DNA of 64,000 bases, taken from positions 746,501-810,500 of the forward strand of contig CP136495.1 in NCBI GenBank assembly GCA_032768795.1, read 5' to 3'. The position numbers and the translations under genes were made by a program. The notes beneath the pieces were generated by a model that was not told the origin of the DNA, did no database searches, and saw nothing but the letters and a program-made list of their open reading frames with translations. Below, piece after piece: positions 1 through 11,699 of this stretch (position 1 is its first letter; each line of letters begins with the position of its first letter). The stretch is from Tremella fuciformis (taxonomy: Eukaryota > Basidiomycota > Tremellomycetes > Tremellales > Tremellaceae).

Positions 1-899
1 CCAAATGTCGCGGCGATGAAAGCTTTCCGTTGCTTCTCCGCTTCGTCGGCCTCCGCCTCGTCGAACACATCTCGCTGAGACCTGCGAGACGGTGACGTGT
101 CGACTGCGCGCAATGCAGTGGTCGCCGCTGATGGCTCGACAGGCCCTCCGCCAAACTTGAAACCCTCGTCCAGCACAGGATTGTCCGGGTTGTCCTCGCC
201 TATACTTGGTCGTTGTGGAGGCAGAGAAGGGTTCCACGGTCTTGTATGAGGTCCCGTCCATCCGCCGTAGTGAAGATGCGGTAAGCTGCCTCTTCGAGCG
301 TATCCTTCTTCCACGCCTGGTCTGCCGGGGCCCATGGGCGACTCGCGACCCACTGATGTGAGTGGTTTGGGACCGCCGCCCGCACCCCTCAGATTCTTGT
401 TTCGAGAATCGGCGCCATCGCTACTTGTTGGGCGGGAATGCCGGCCTTTGGCATGAGCGCGAGATGGTGAAGGTGGTGCAAGGGTGGGGACGGAAGGGGT
501 CAGTGATGCGCGTCGAGGCTCGGGGTTGAAACCGGGAGGATAGACGGTGGGATTTGAGGGACTTGATCCAGGTGGTATCAGAGATGATCTCCTCCTCTCC
601 CTCCCATAGTTGGGAAAAGAGGCCGTATTTGGCGGTCGCGATTGCGTCAACGTCGAAGAGGTGCTCGTGGTCGACCCCCTTCGTGCCGCTGGCGAGATCG
701 GGTCGATCGGCAGGCCAGTGGGGTTGAAGCCAACACTGCGAATGGGCGACGAGATGGACGAGGAGGAGGACGAGGCCATGGCGTGACCGTACGGATTCGA
801 CACGAGGGGCGGGACGGGTGAGATGACATTGAGTCCGAGAGGGGTGAGGGAGCCGCGTCGCGGGTGGTGGGTGTGAATGTATTGTGGTGGGTGCGTCAT
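1..899 (-). CDS. Ser/Pro-rich hypothetical protein, 5' part (runs off left edge)
   Basis: A minus-strand frame is open from 899 to base 1 with no stop, about 299 codons, so the gene continues left of the window. The first ATG (897-899) gives MTHPPQYIHTHHPRRGSL; an in-frame stop lies upstream at 948-950, so either this is the start or an upstream exon is spliced on. The protein is low complexity: Ser runs near residues 40-48, many Pro, Gly and Arg, a GGWTGPHTRPWNPSLPP stretch near residue 230, then an acidic-basic segment (DVFDEAEADEAEKQRKAF) at the left edge that looks like the start of a folded or coiled-coil part. No domain is recognised. Codon bias toward G/C at third positions and the unbroken length support real coding. 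It could be a transcription or RNA-binding regulator with a disordered N-terminus, but that is a guess. Confidence 0.7.
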   Translation of the reverse strand, partial: MTHPPQYIHTHHPRRGSLTPLGLNVISPVPPLVSNPYGHAMASSSSSSISSPIRSVGFNPTGLPIDPISPAARRGSTTSTSSTLTQSRPPNTASFPNYGRERRRSSLIPPGSSPSNPTVYPPGFNPEPRRASLTPSVPTLAPPSPSRAHAKGRHSRPTSSDGADSRNKNLRGAGGGPKPLTSVGRESPMGPGRPGVEEGYARRGSLPHLHYGGWTGPHTRPWNPSLPPQRPSIGEDNPDNPVLDEGFKFGGGPVEPSAATTALRAVDTSPSRRSQRDVFDEAEADEAEKQRKAFIAATF

Positions 900-3667
900 G
901 GAGATGACAGACGGCGTAGGTGGTGCGGACGACGATCTGCGAGTGCGTCAGCCACGGATGGACCAGTGCTGCGGTACGCGGTCAGAGCGGCGGGCCGTCG
1001 ACGCTGACGGGGCGATGAGATGGGATGGGAGGGGTAGAGAGGCGGGACGTACAGTTCTTCCCGCACAACACTTGGCCGCCGTGCTGTCTGCCCTTCCGAG
1101 CTGGGTCCAGCGACTGCGTTGTACTGGAAGGGAGCCGCCTGTTGCCCGGCGGTGGGTATGGGTATGGAGGTCGAGAGCGACGAGACGGGGTCGGTGGACG
1201 CGGATCGATCTGCCTGTTTGGGCGATATTCCCATTCCAGCCCGGGGACTGGGCGGGCTCTCAGCCATCGAGGCGGGGGCCAAGACACGCGGGCAAGACGG
1301 TCAAAGAGATGAGAGACGGGAACGTCGAATGACGACGGTGTGTCTCCCTCCGTCTCTGCGCCTTCGCCGCCGCGTCCTGTGTCGTCTCTCGACCCGACAG
1401 CTGATGCTCTCTCGACGAGTCGTGCGGAAGCCTTTTGGTAGACGATGCGGTGTGTGCTCGACGAGATGAAAGGAAGTGCTGCGTGACGCTAGAACAGAGC
1501 TAGTGGTGGATCGAGATGTGTGCGAGACAAAGAAAGGAGAGGGAGGGGGGTCAAGGATGGCACAAAGGTCCTTTCGTCGCGATCATCCAGCCCTCTCTCT
1601 CTTTCGTGTACAGAGAAGAGACCAGGTGCTGAAATGCGGGCGTGTCTCGTGGTATCTCCAATGCTGTCGATGCTCCTACTCGTACAGGCCTTGGGCCGAT
1701 CGTCTCGCTCGCCGGCCCACGGACTCGACGCTCGTGTCACAAGACGGAAGATGGATGCTCCAATGTCTTCCTGCTACCTTGTGATGTCGCAAATCCAAAG
1801 TCCGTTGTCCGCCTGTCGGTTGCGGGTCGTCTGCCGTGATGCTTGCCAAGTTGTCGAGGGGCACGGCGAGCACAGTACGAGATCAGGAACGGAGAGAGGA
1901 CGTAAAGCTGGTGGCGAGGTAGGAGGTGCGAGCTGCAAGGGGAGTGGGAAGAAGATACGATCAAAGATCCCGGTCGTTGGGGCTAAGATCTGCCAGTCGT
2001 GCTTGCCGATGTCGACGCCGCAGAGCGATGGTACAGTGAGAACGAGAGTGTCGCGAGTACGTGCCGATGTCTATGAGCAAAGCTGGTAGCGAGCAGAAAG
2101 ATTGCAGCTCGTCCCGTTCCCGTCCTTGCTCGTTGATGATGGGATTGCTTGCTTGCTTTTGCTGTCTCTGTCTCTGTCTCTCTGCCGGGTGACTGCTTGC
2201 TCGCGCCGTTGCCGCTTGGATTCTACTGGGCTCCAACCCACGTACTCGGTAGGTGCGAGGGAGGAGAGTGAGGTGGACCCTAGTCGTACGCCTGATGCCT
2301 GACTGGCAGGCAGGCTGGTTGATGCTACGGACTGACTACGACTAGCACCAGGGCCCAGGGCGAGCGGCTAGCGTGATGATCCTCTTAGCTCTCTCTGAGC
2401 TCCGACACTACTGCTGTGCTCTACCAAGACAGCAGTCTCCAAGCTGTTCATGCTCCGAGAGGGCTGCAGGCTGCTCAGGGTACAAAGAGACGAGGACGGC
2501 TACAAACTCTACCTAGACTCGTTTTTTCTCCGGCACCCTCTCTCTCTTGCAAAGATCTCATCTCACCTCCGACGCTGCTCTCCGGATAGGGACGACCCCC
2601 CTCGCTGGAAAAAACATGTGAGACGCGAGAGGCGTTCACTTCACCCGAGAGCTACAGGATGCTCAGCTTGAATGTCTGCTTTTCATTTTAGTTTAGGAAC
2701 CAGACCCAGCCAGGACGATGGGACCGTTCCTGTGCCTGGTCACCTCCTCATTTGCCTCCCCCCCTCTCCCTCCTCCCATCGCTCTCATCTCATATTGAGA
2801 TGCAATGACACCTGGGCGCACGGCACCAGCGGAAATCGCTGCGGTAATCGTCGAGCCAACAACGTCACTGGTCACTGTCTCCGGCGTCCGCATTCAGGGT
2901 TGGCCCGAGGGGTGAAAAGATCGACGTCTGACAGCGCTAGCTCCCCCGCCATTCGCTTAATTGGAAGCCAAGTCGAGTCACACCGACTCCGAGAGAACAG
3001 GAAGGCGAGACACTTCTTCACGCGACGACAATCAACAAGCGAGGGTATGGTCCTCGAGGTAGTGCACAGGCCAAAGGCCAAACGCCGGTGCACCATGCTG
3101 AGCGCTAAACAACACTCTGGACTTGGCGCGCCTCGGCAGCAGACAGGCGGCGTGCGGCATGCGGTCAGATGTCGACCGGGTCTGGACTGACTCAGGATTC
3201 AGCATCAGCCACTGACAGACCGCATCACCTCCCGCAAACCAGTTCACCCACCCTCTGTCATCCGCGTGGCGCGCGACACGGGCGAGCATGCGGGCAGACG
3301 GACGGACAGACGTTCGGCTCGGCTTGGCTTGGCTTGGACAGCGAAAAATCTCGGATGCAGACGCGAGAAAAAACGAGCCATCCATCCTGACACCCGCTCG
3401 CGCTGTGCTCAATAAGCTTCGTTCCGTCCGCCCGTCCGTACCCTCACCTGCCCCTGTCGATCTTCCGGGATCTGCCAATTCTCGCACGCCGAACCTCGTC
3501 CATCCGAACAGAACACAAAGCATATCCGAGCATGCACGCGCCGTGTCTCGCGCGGTGAGCGAGCGCCATCCTGGTTTGCACGACCCGTGGTGAGAAGGTT
3601 TTCCCGCCAGGTTCAGCCGAGGCCGTTCGAGGCACTGCCGTCGGCTTCCGTCAAATTTGGTTTGGGG
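900..3667. other. no supported gene
   Basis: Many short frames on both strands overlap here, but none has an intron-exon pattern, a recognisable domain or consistent codon bias. The stretch upstream of 899 may hold the promoter and leader of the leftmost gene. Purine- or pyrimidine-rich runs are common (for example 1525-1560 and 2160-2185). Confidence 0.6.
2162..2184. repeat. CTGTCT microsatellite
   Basis: Three to four tandem copies of a CTGTCT-like hexamer. Simple-sequence repeat in a gene-free stretch. Confidence 0.8.
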
Positions 3668-3915
3668 ATGTTGATCAATTGGCGGATACTAGCTGAAGTC
3701 GACATCGACGGGGCTGGAGTATGGTGTGCCCCCGAAGCTGACGGCTCTGACAGATTCCATCATTCCATTGCACAAGACTCGACCTCTGTCTACGGCTCCG
3801 GACGCGCTGGGAGAGGGGTCGGAATACCGCGTGGCGGCGAAGCTCGCAGGTGGACTGCCTGCTGCACGAGTCTGCTACACGACCTTTGATTCACGCAGCG
3901 GCGTATGAGGTGTAT
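3668..3915 (+). pseudogene. frameshifted copy of the duplicated module upstream of family gene A
   Basis: This DNA matches 7521-7760 upstream of family gene B: both start with ATGTTG, continue with a conserved GCTGAAGTC, and share a block encoding KLTALTD-x-II-x-L-x-x-TR. In the copy near B the block is one open frame of 69 codons. Here an extra C at about 3732-3737 (GCCCCCGAAGCTG against GCCACGAAGCTG) shifts the frame, so the 'KLTALTD' block is read in another frame. It is either a decayed small gene or a non-coding duplicated upstream region that is open by chance near B. Confidence 0.5.
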
Positions 3916-4357
3916 GGACATGGATTCGGCCGTCTCGTTCTTGGACTCTCGACGCCGGCATAAACGTCACCAACATAAGATGAACTAGGGCCGATTGATC
4001 GCAAAGCCTTAGGGAATGAGCACCGCTCTAGTACCCTGGCCGACAAGAGCAACCTAGACCCTCGGATGAGCCACGCCCTGTGGCTCCCGGCCAGGGTTGG
4101 CCGGTCCACAAAGACCATCCAAAAGAGTATCGGTGAAAGGCATGCTTAACGAATCCTCTCGTGTCACCGCGAAACGTGGCCTTCTGCCCCACGAAGGTCA
4201 TGGTCAATCACTCGCAGCTGGATGGGTTCTGGACTCTGAGGTCGATCCTCACATGTGAGGGGAGAGGAATGAAAAGTGACGCACAAAGTGTTCCAGCTGA
4301 TCAAAGGTCCCCGCTGATCGAGTGGCAAGAGGCTTTGCGCAAATCCGCCTCACTGGC

Positions 4358-4368
4358 CCATAAAAGCC
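4358..4368 (+). promoter_or_regulatory. TATA-like box of family gene A
   Basis: CCATAAAAGCC sits about 70 bp upstream of the chosen ATG at 4431. The same word stands about 67 bp upstream of gene B (7924-7934) inside a longer shared upstream block (4238-4440 matches 7814-8000). The shared position supports both start choices. Confidence 0.55.
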
Positions 4369-4430
4369 AAGCAAAACGCCCAAAAAGCTCGCCCATCGCT
4401 CTCATTTTGGTGCGATTCGAGCAACACAGG

Positions 4431-5437
4431 ATGGACCAAGCTTACGACTTTCCTTCACGTACTCAGAGGCTTGTCGAGTCATGCTATCAAGTCTCTTCAA
4501 CACAACCTATAGCTACGCTCTTTCCCGGTGTAGTGAGGTGTGACTTCGGCGTCTGCTTTCTGCCCGATGTGAGACTGCTCGAAGATGCCCGAGCAGACGC
4601 CCGGAGCATCATACATAAAGCCAAGTCCTTGTCATCACCTGAGCTGAAGAAGTCGGTGCTAGACATCTTCTCAAGGCAGCTAAAGCTCATCGATGCTGGC
4701 CTCGAGGAAACTGCGAGCGCCCTCAAAGAGTTCCACACCCTACTGCATAACCAAGATTCAAGTACGAGCCCGATCATAGTCAACCCCACTATGCTCCACT
4801 ACACATACCTCGAAGGGGCTACGCCAGACTCAGCTACATACCTCAACGACGGCTTGTCTGAGGTCCTGGCAGCTCGACGAAGGCAGAGCAGGACCAACAG
4901 CCAAGTCAGAGCGTTGCAGAGCACTACACCTTCAGAGCGCAGCGCCTTCATCAAGCCGATGCTGCTTGCCGAGGGGATCAAAACGGTTGATCCCGAGGTC
5001 TTGACCGCATTTAATGACAAGCTGAACGAGAGAAAGCTGCATGACATCTACGCTCGGGCGTTGCCTGACCCCCGCAGTAGGTGCTATGTGACAAGAAGAA
5101 ATGCCTCCGACTAATTCTTCCAGATGACCCTTATGACCGCCAGCCAGGCGAGGAAGGAATATGTACTGCCATAAGTGAGGGGTCTGCAACCTTGTTGCGA
5201 TACTACTTGCCGTACCGCCCCGATGAGGCCACTTGGGGGCTAGTCAGCCGCGGGACAGAGCTTGCCAACTATCTGAACAGAACGAAACTTACCCCTGAAG
5301 AGCTGGAGACATTTGAGGACAGCCTAAAAGGGTATTGCTCTCGCGCCGGATCCATGGCAGATCTAACAACTGATCAGTGGATAAATCAGGTATGGCTCGC
5401 TGCAACGTCTAGGCGCTCCGCCTCCAGTTCCAACTGA
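4431..5437 (+). CDS. tandem family gene A (unknown function)
   Basis: Predicted join(4431-5076,5124-5437), 319 aa. The intron is 47 nt (GTAGGT...CTAAT...CCAG), phase 1, and was placed by comparison with copy B, which has the same exon structure. Exon 1 is 646 nt, exactly as in B. Residues of note: a helical region near 60-120, an RRRQSRTNSQVRAL motif equivalent to the RSKDxQSTxxVR motif of copies C, E and G, and LHDIYARALPDP just before the intron. Exon 2 ends with the family signature LTPEELETFEDSLKGY then QWINQVWLAAT. There is no signal peptide, membrane segment or known domain. The frame is open upstream to 4161, but the TATA-like box at 4358 and paralogue B favour 4431. First of eight copies on the same strand. 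Function unknown; probably intracellular. Confidence 0.72.
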
Positions 5438-6385
5438 GCAAAGGCCCGGGCGACTAGCTAGAAGCCCCTGAGGTATCACTCCTTCCTTCTAGCTCCCTTT
5501 CAGAGGGCAGGAGAGCAGCACAGACGTCCTATGGGAGTACTCATTATATTCTTGATTTGTTGCATTACCTCACACTGTCTGGCAGCCGCTTGGCAGTCCA
5601 CTGACACGGCTACATTAGTATGTACACTACAATACTAGGGATCCTCCCCAACTTTGCAATCCTCTCCGGGGAAGCGGATTGGTTTCTTCGGGACTCATTG
5701 TGTCCCGTGTAGTGCTTGAACGCCGCCATTGACTCGTATGTGCGTCTGGGATCGAGCACGCAGGCGTCGTGCGGCTCCCCTGACCACCGAGATGTCGCGA
5801 GGGTATGGCGAGCACCGCTACCGAGACCCGATTTATGATTCTGCGCGGTCTGCCGAGCCACAATGTGCAGCGCAATGCTCGTAGCTCTGCTCGACCAACA
5901 CCCCTTTTCTAGAAACATATGCTGAATGCTTCTCGGTCTGATTCATCTCCGGTTTTAGGAGAAAGGCGCACAAGCAATTCTTTCTCAGATACCTGTGTTG
6001 GGCGCCGTCTTAGGACCTCGCGCTCTGATGAATGAGGAGTTCCCGGGATACTGATAGTCATAGGGCTATCTTGAACGAGACCCGTCGCTCGCAGTTTAGC
6101 CCAATAGCTGAGCCCCTGGGAGCAGCTTCAAGTTGCCTTCTTGCTGTCGGCTTCGCGTTCAAAAGATGGTGCTTGGCTTTGCTGGACGTCAGATGAGTAT
6201 TGCCAACAAGAAGCCTTAGACGAGGGTTGGCGAACAAAGGTGGCCACGGGGATGAGTTACAACAACGCTAAGCCTCAAGGTCGTCTGGATCGACCGCTCA
6301 GCCCCCATTGTTGACCATCTTCTAGACAGAGCGGAAAGCCCAACTCAGAAAAGTAGCAACCAGCTTCTTGAGAGAAACAAGAAGG
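5438..6385. other. no supported gene
   Basis: Spacer between family genes A and C. Only short frames are present (for example a 102-codon minus frame at 5610-5918) without bias, introns or relatives in the window. Its composition is less GC-rich than the housekeeping half. Confidence 0.6.
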
Positions 6386-7403
6386 ATGCAATCACACGCG
6401 ACGCAACTGTCGGTAGCCCTCTCTATCTCCTCGTCAGCCGTTACTGCTGCACTCGGCTATCTCAGCTCGTTCCCAGATCTCGACAATCTCTACACGGAAC
6501 GACGCAGAAGCTACGCATTCATAAACCTCCTAAACTCCAAGTGCCCCGGGTACGAATATCCTGATGTTCACGGAAGCAGGCCGCAAGACCGCTTGCTCCA
6601 TCTGTTATACCATCATCTCAAAATGATCGATCATACAATCCTGGAGCATACGGAATCTTCGTCTCGCTTCATTGCCACACTAGAGGCGGCGAAAAGAGCC
6701 GGACACATTGTGGATTCTGCGATGGCCATGAATGCTTTTCTCGCTGGAGCAAACGATTCCCAGATTGGGGATCCGAATGTGAAGGAGGCGTTGTCCGTGC
6801 GCTCCTCCGACGTACAGTCCACAAAATTGGTCAGGCTCGCCTTCTCCGAGGAGTCGTACCTTCACCGGATGACCAGCAATCTGTGCGTACTTTGGCCCCA
6901 GTTACCAGAGTCTCGGCGCTCTATTCGGGTGAAACACATAAGACACGATATGGAGGGAAGGAAATTGCAGGATCTACTGACTCGAGCACTTACTGACAAG
7001 TTCGGTGCGCTCTCCCCTTGTCACAACATGCGCCGTAGTGGGTGGTACTGATGCCTTAGGCGCTGGCTCGACCGCATTTCTGAAGCCCTATGCCGCCATG
7101 CGGGATGGCTATGCCTCTTGCCTGAAACAGGGCGGCCCAATCTCGGTCATCGACTATGACGTCCGACCGTTTCTGCACGCTGCCGATGTCCTCGCTCAAT
7201 TGCGAAGATTCCGGCTCTCTGAAGAAGATCGCGCACGGTTGACCGGAAAACTCTCCGAATATTTCACTTCGGCGCGCTCCCATCCCCTACGCTCAGGTGA
7301 CCCCATCAATGATGTGTGGTTGGCCGCAGTCGAGGAGTCCTTTCACAGTGCGAGACACATATCGTCTGGCAGCGAGGCCAGGGGAACCCTCCAGGCTCAC
7401 TGA
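6386..7403 (+). CDS. tandem family gene C (unknown function)
   Basis: Predicted join(6386-7004,7060-7403), 320 aa. The 55-nt intron (GTGCGC...TACTGAT...TTAG) is phase 1, as in all other copies. Exon 1 has a DRLLHLLYHHLKMIDHTI helix near residue 70, then RSSDVQSTKLVRLAFS, then EGRKLQDLLTRALTDKFG at the exon end. Exon 2 carries RLSEEDRARLTGKLSEY, then the best form of the signature, SGDPINDVWLAAVEESF. It belongs with E, G and D rather than A and B. ATG 6386 is the first ATG of the open frame. No signal peptide, membrane segment or metal-binding cluster is visible. Nothing recognised outside this window's own copies. Confidence 0.75.
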
Positions 7404-7520
7404 ATTGATACGCCGCCAATTGGCAGAGAAGGTTGTTGGCGCCCCGTGTCTCAGCCACATTTGTACGTATGCCGCTCTCATAACCTATCATCTTCACAAT
7501 GTGCACTCCATGCTACTTTG

Positions 7521-7730
7521 ATGTTGCTCAATCGGCGAGTTTCAGCTGAAGTCAAGGTCGAAGGGGCTGCAGTTTCGCGTGCCACGAAGCTGACGGCTTT
7601 GACAGACATCATCATTTCACTGTACAACACTCGACGTCCGTCAATGGCTCTGGACGCGGTGGCAGATGCTCTCGGAATACCGCGTGCCCCGAGGCTCGCC
7701 AGGGGACCGCCTACTGGACGAGCCTGCTGA
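7521..7730 (+). CDS. small conserved frame upstream of family gene B
   Basis: An open frame of 69 codons starting MLLNRRVSAEVKVEGAAV and containing KLTALTDIIISLYNTRRPS. A diverged, frameshifted copy lies at the same place relative to gene A (3668-3915). Matching blocks with an intact frame in one copy suggest a small gene, or an upstream exon, duplicated together with the A/B unit. No domain is recognised. It may also be a non-coding duplicated upstream region. Confidence 0.35.
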   Translation: MLLNRRVSAEVKVEGAAVSRATKLTALTDIIISLYNTRRPSMALDAVADALGIPRAPRLARGPPTGRAC

Positions 7731-7923
7731 GCGAGCACTGAACTACGCCGCGGGGTATGAAGTCCGCTCCCAGGAGTTGTGGCCAATCATACGCAGCAGA
7801 AGCTCTGCGCTCTTAGGTTGATCCTCAGAGGCGAGGAGACGAGGCATGAAAAGTGACCGACATAGTGTTCCACATGATCAAAGGTTCCCGCTGACCGAGT
7901 GGCAAGAGCTTTTGCGCGAAGCG

Positions 7924-7934
7924 CCCATAAAAGC
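7924..7934 (+). promoter_or_regulatory. TATA-like box of family gene B
   Basis: CCATAAAAGCC about 67 bp upstream of ATG 7992, at the same relative place as in copy A. The surrounding upstream DNA is also duplicated. Confidence 0.55.
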
Positions 7935-7991
7935 CAAGCAGCTCGCCCAAGAGGCTCCCCCATCATTTTGGTGCAGTCCAAGTCACGTAAC

Positions 7992-9072
7992 ATGGCGCAA
8001 ACTAATAGCTTTGAGTCACTTGCCGATACGCTCATTGGGTCAATCTCATCAGCACAATCTACAGCTACCCTCGTTCCTCACGCCACGGGAGAAGAGCCAG
8101 AGTGTCCGTACGGATATTGCTCTCTGCCCGATGTGAAAGAGCTTCATGAGACGCAGGGTACCATCCAGCGGCTTATGGTAAGGGCAGCGTCCTTGTATCC
8201 GGCAGTTCAGAATACGGTGCGAATCATGCTCGAAGAGGAGCTCAAGGACATCGAGGACGGTCTTCAGGAAGCTTCGAGCGCCCTGGAGGACTTCCATGTC
8301 CTACTGGAAGACCGACGAGCGAGCCTAGACCCGCTCCAGGTGATCACAGCCCACTCTCAATACGTCGCAGGGGAGGTCCCAAGCGTAACGGCTCTACCCT
8401 ACGATTCAACATTGTCACGGGCCCTGATCCGCCGACAAAGGCAGAGCCGAAGCAACCATCGAGTCAGAACATTCCAGCGCCCTACTACCGAAGCGGCCGA
8501 GAGGTTCTCCATGGCGATGCACCTTGCAGATTATCGGTCAGAAGAAGACCTCACCGAAGTCTTCTCAGAATATACCTTTCGGCTAACCGAACGCAGGCTC
8601 CATGACATCTACGCCCGGGCGCTGCCTGACCCCGGCGGTGGGTCCTTCTATTTGAATAGGATACTGTGGCCGCCAGCTGAGTCTCATAGATGATATTTAC
8701 GACCGGCCGCTCCCCGCCGGTGCGGTTCCGGTATGGCACAAGACCGTGAGGGAATCCAACAAAAACACCTTGCATTACTTGTCTAAGCATCCCGAAGATC
8801 CCACTGCGGTCCTACTTTCGTCGGGTACATACTTTGGCATATACGTCAACAAAACGCCATTGTCCAAGGAAGGTAAGCAAAACTTCGAGGACACGCTCAC
8901 GGGCTACTGCCGCCTGGCCGGTCCCATGGGAACTCAATCAGCTGAGCAGTGGATACACAAGGTGTGGCGCGTTGCGACGTCAGGGGCGTCTCTTCCTACT
9001 GAAACTCCGTCTGGGTCAAGGTACATGCTACACGGGCTGAGCAACCTCGCACGAAGCCTCACTGGGCTATGA
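7992..9072 (+). CDS. tandem family gene B (unknown function)
   Basis: Predicted join(7992-8637,8690-9072), 342 aa. The 52-nt phase-1 intron runs from GTGGGT to CATAG; exon 2 begins ATGATATTTACGACC against ATGACCCTTATGACC in copy A. Exon 1 has the same length as in A (646 nt) and shares SLPDVKELHE (A: FLPDVRLLED), ALIRRQRQSRSNHRVRTFQ, and LTERRLHDIYARALPDP at the exon end. Exon 2 has LSKEGKQNFEDTLTGYCRLAG and QWIHKVWRVATS. The C-terminus is about 20 residues longer than in A. The frame is open upstream to 7899 but lacks support there. Sister copy of A, separated from it by copy C. Confidence 0.73.
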
Positions 9073-9658
9073 CTCACCGCCTCTTCCTCCTTTTTCCCTC
9101 TGAGGAGGAGAACAAGCGGAGGGGAATTATCAATAAGATAGTCTGTTACCTAGGTGTGCCATTGCATATGTGTACATTTTCGGCTGTGCTTGCCAGTCCA
9201 CGACAACTCGACTCAGCGAATTTCTCCACACAGAAGCTGCACAGAAAGAGGCTACCTTCCGCTGTATCATTGCGATCACTGCAGCAGCCCTCATTGACTT
9301 GACATTCCAAGCTTACTGTACTGTACACCTACCTGCCTTAATTTCTGAGATAACATGCGAAAAATGTCTCGCGGACTCTCGCTTGTGGAATAGTCTCGCT
9401 TGAAAGAGGAGCCACCCAATGCCTTCGCAGACCTCGCGACTCATGCGCCAAAGAAAAGCGTTTCGCACAAAGCGCGGAGAAGACCCACGTCACGTCAGAG
9501 GGTATGAAAGGTCGCCTTTGGGCTCAAAGGATCCACGCAGATCTCGATCAACCCACAGCACTACAGCTCTGCATAGACACCGCAGTGCTGCTCCGCACGG
9601 TCCACTTTTCTAGCGCCTGCTTGCTCTCTGCATCTGCTCCTCCACACAGCTGACCAAG
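9073..9658. other. no supported gene
   Basis: Spacer between family genes B and D. Contains CTGTACTGTAC at about 9316, and no frame with support. Confidence 0.6.
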
Positions 9659-10759
9659 ATGCGAGCGTCGACGCCCTGGCGACCTACCAAGACTAGAAAC
9701 ATCCATGCGACTTCCACCCGCCCTCGACGCTGCAGGCCCTGTCCAAGCAAATTCGACGACTTGTACAATTTGATGGTGGAGCGACGGGCAATTCAACGTC
9801 TTCTGAGTGACTTGCAGAAATCTGAGGAACCCGACGACCAGCTCAAGCATATCCTCAAAACGCACAAGGACATGGTCAGTTACGCCATCCGAAGACACAC
9901 TGGTGTCGCCACTGAATTTTTCACAAAACTCGCCAGCTTCCACAAGCACACGAGGTCAAACCGTTGCGCCGAGATGGCTGAATGTTTTTACCGGGGCACC
10001 GAGCTCTCAAAGCCCCACCCAAGCTTTTCCGAGGACGATCCAGCGAGGGAAGAGCAGGAATCGATCCTGAAGAGATTGTCATCACGAGCCAAGAGCGTCC
10101 GTTCGACGAGTCTGGTCAGGCTGTCTTTCTCCCGAGGCCACATCGCAGACTCAGCACGACAGCTGATATACAATCGGTCCCTCACGGGACCGGAAAGAAG
10201 GCATATGACTCAAGAGCTGACACTCGAAATGAACGGCAAACTGCTCTACGACATCTTCAGTCGGATATTGCCCGGCAAGTTCAGTTAGTGTACCTGCACG
10301 CGATGTGTCATGGAACTGATCTTCACAGTGGCGAAGTCGCCAGACTCGAGTGTTCTCCAAGAGATCGGGGACCGGTACGATACGGTCCTGCATGAAGGTT
10401 CGCCTAAAGCTTCTGGGACTTCCCTTCTCGTTCGGCCGTTTGTGGCAGCCTGGACAGCTGCCGAGCTTGCACGGGGAAGGTTGATCGCCCGGAGTGACCG
10501 CGATACGCTCTCTGACGGCTTGAAGGAATATGTGAATAAGCTTACTGAGAGTGAGAAACGCACGGAGCATCTTCTTGGCGAAGTGTGGTGCCACATGACC
10601 GACGAATCTTTCTATCAACCCAAAACAAAGAAGGATACGACCCCAAATAAGACAGCGAAGAGTGGGGAGAGGACCCAGAATTCGGCGGGACTGACAATGG
10701 CCCAAACCCCAGGTTCCACCAGCGACAGCAGGGCAAGAAGCTGCACGAGGAATGGCTAG
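9659..10759 (+). CDS. tandem family gene D (unknown function)
   Basis: Predicted join(9659-10283,10329-10759), 351 aa. The 45-nt phase-1 intron starts GTTAGT and ends TTCACAG. The N-terminus is basic and Pro-rich (MRASTPWRPTKTR...), loosely like the 'M-x-x-HPWG' starts of E and G. Exon 1 then has DDQLKHILKTHKDMVSYAI, SSRAKSVRSTSLVRLSFS and NGKLLYDIFSRILPGKF at the exon end. Exon 2 keeps the family Trp in LLGEVWCHMTDESF but lacks the Gly-Asp-Pro before it and has a longer polar tail rich in Lys, Thr and Ser. One of the more diverged copies. Confidence 0.7.
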
Positions 10760-11699
10760 CCTCCTCAATGATGCCTTCTGTACAGCAAGATCGCATTCTC
10801 TGCGCACGGTAGCGTTGCGTCAGAACCATACCCGTGCATCGTCATAGACTTCTCCCCGGGGACTTCCCATTACTAGAACACACTATTTGCATTGATCGCT
10901 TGTCGCGTATGCCCGCGCGTTGCGGTCTTCGCCCTGATCTTTTTTCAAAGCCTGCATGCACTCTGGGGTCGAGCAGCTCTTTGTTGAAGCCCAAAGTAAC
11001 TTTCTCAACTTATACAGCTAGCAAGGCTCGCCAAAGTCCCATCGGGAATCATTCACCGAGTGGGGAGTCGCGACATGAGGAGAGGATTGAGAGACACGTT
11101 AGGCCTTAGGCCTTTCCCTCCCCAACGATGGTCAAAACGAGATATTGCCTGCAATCCCATGGTTCTTCGGTCAGCTTCCCCGTTGATTCGGATCGGCCAA
11201 TGTTAGGTTATGAGCTGATGACATAGGGGACGGGTGTGTTATACGCTCCGGGTTGTCTCATTGCATCAGTATAGTCGACGGTCCTTCAAGGTATAATCTG
11301 TCTGAGTTGCCTTCAGCGTTTCAGCACAGGCTGATCCTGCGCACAATGCAGCTCTGGTATGCCGCTTCACATCATCCGTGCTAAGCGTCCAGAACCACCG
11401 CAATGCCTTCGACTTCACACGCATGGCTGCAGAAGCCCACATTTCAAGGGTCTCGACTCGCCTGCCGTGTGGATAGAGGAGCAGTGGGGAGCCCTCAACA
11501 AAGGATGCACCATGATACGTCACCTGGCCCCTCGTAACAGCGAGCGTCTGCGTTCACTTTCGTCTAGGGACATTGCCTGCTTACTTCTTCGCCCCTCGCC
11601 CCCTTGCTTGATACCTAGCCCAGCGTGATTCCGTCTTCTCAAATAGTACCTTATCATTTGCTCATGCCGACCACTGGAAGGTGGCAGTCTACCTTCATC
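10760..11699. other. no supported gene
   Basis: Spacer between family genes D and E. Short frames only. The promoter of copy E should lie in its last few hundred bases, but no clear TATA box was picked out. Confidence 0.55.

Noticed and set aside
877..2302. Several overlapping plus- and minus-strand frames of 60-190 codons
   Set aside because: No domains, no consistent bias, mutually overlapping; typical of GC-rich non-coding DNA.
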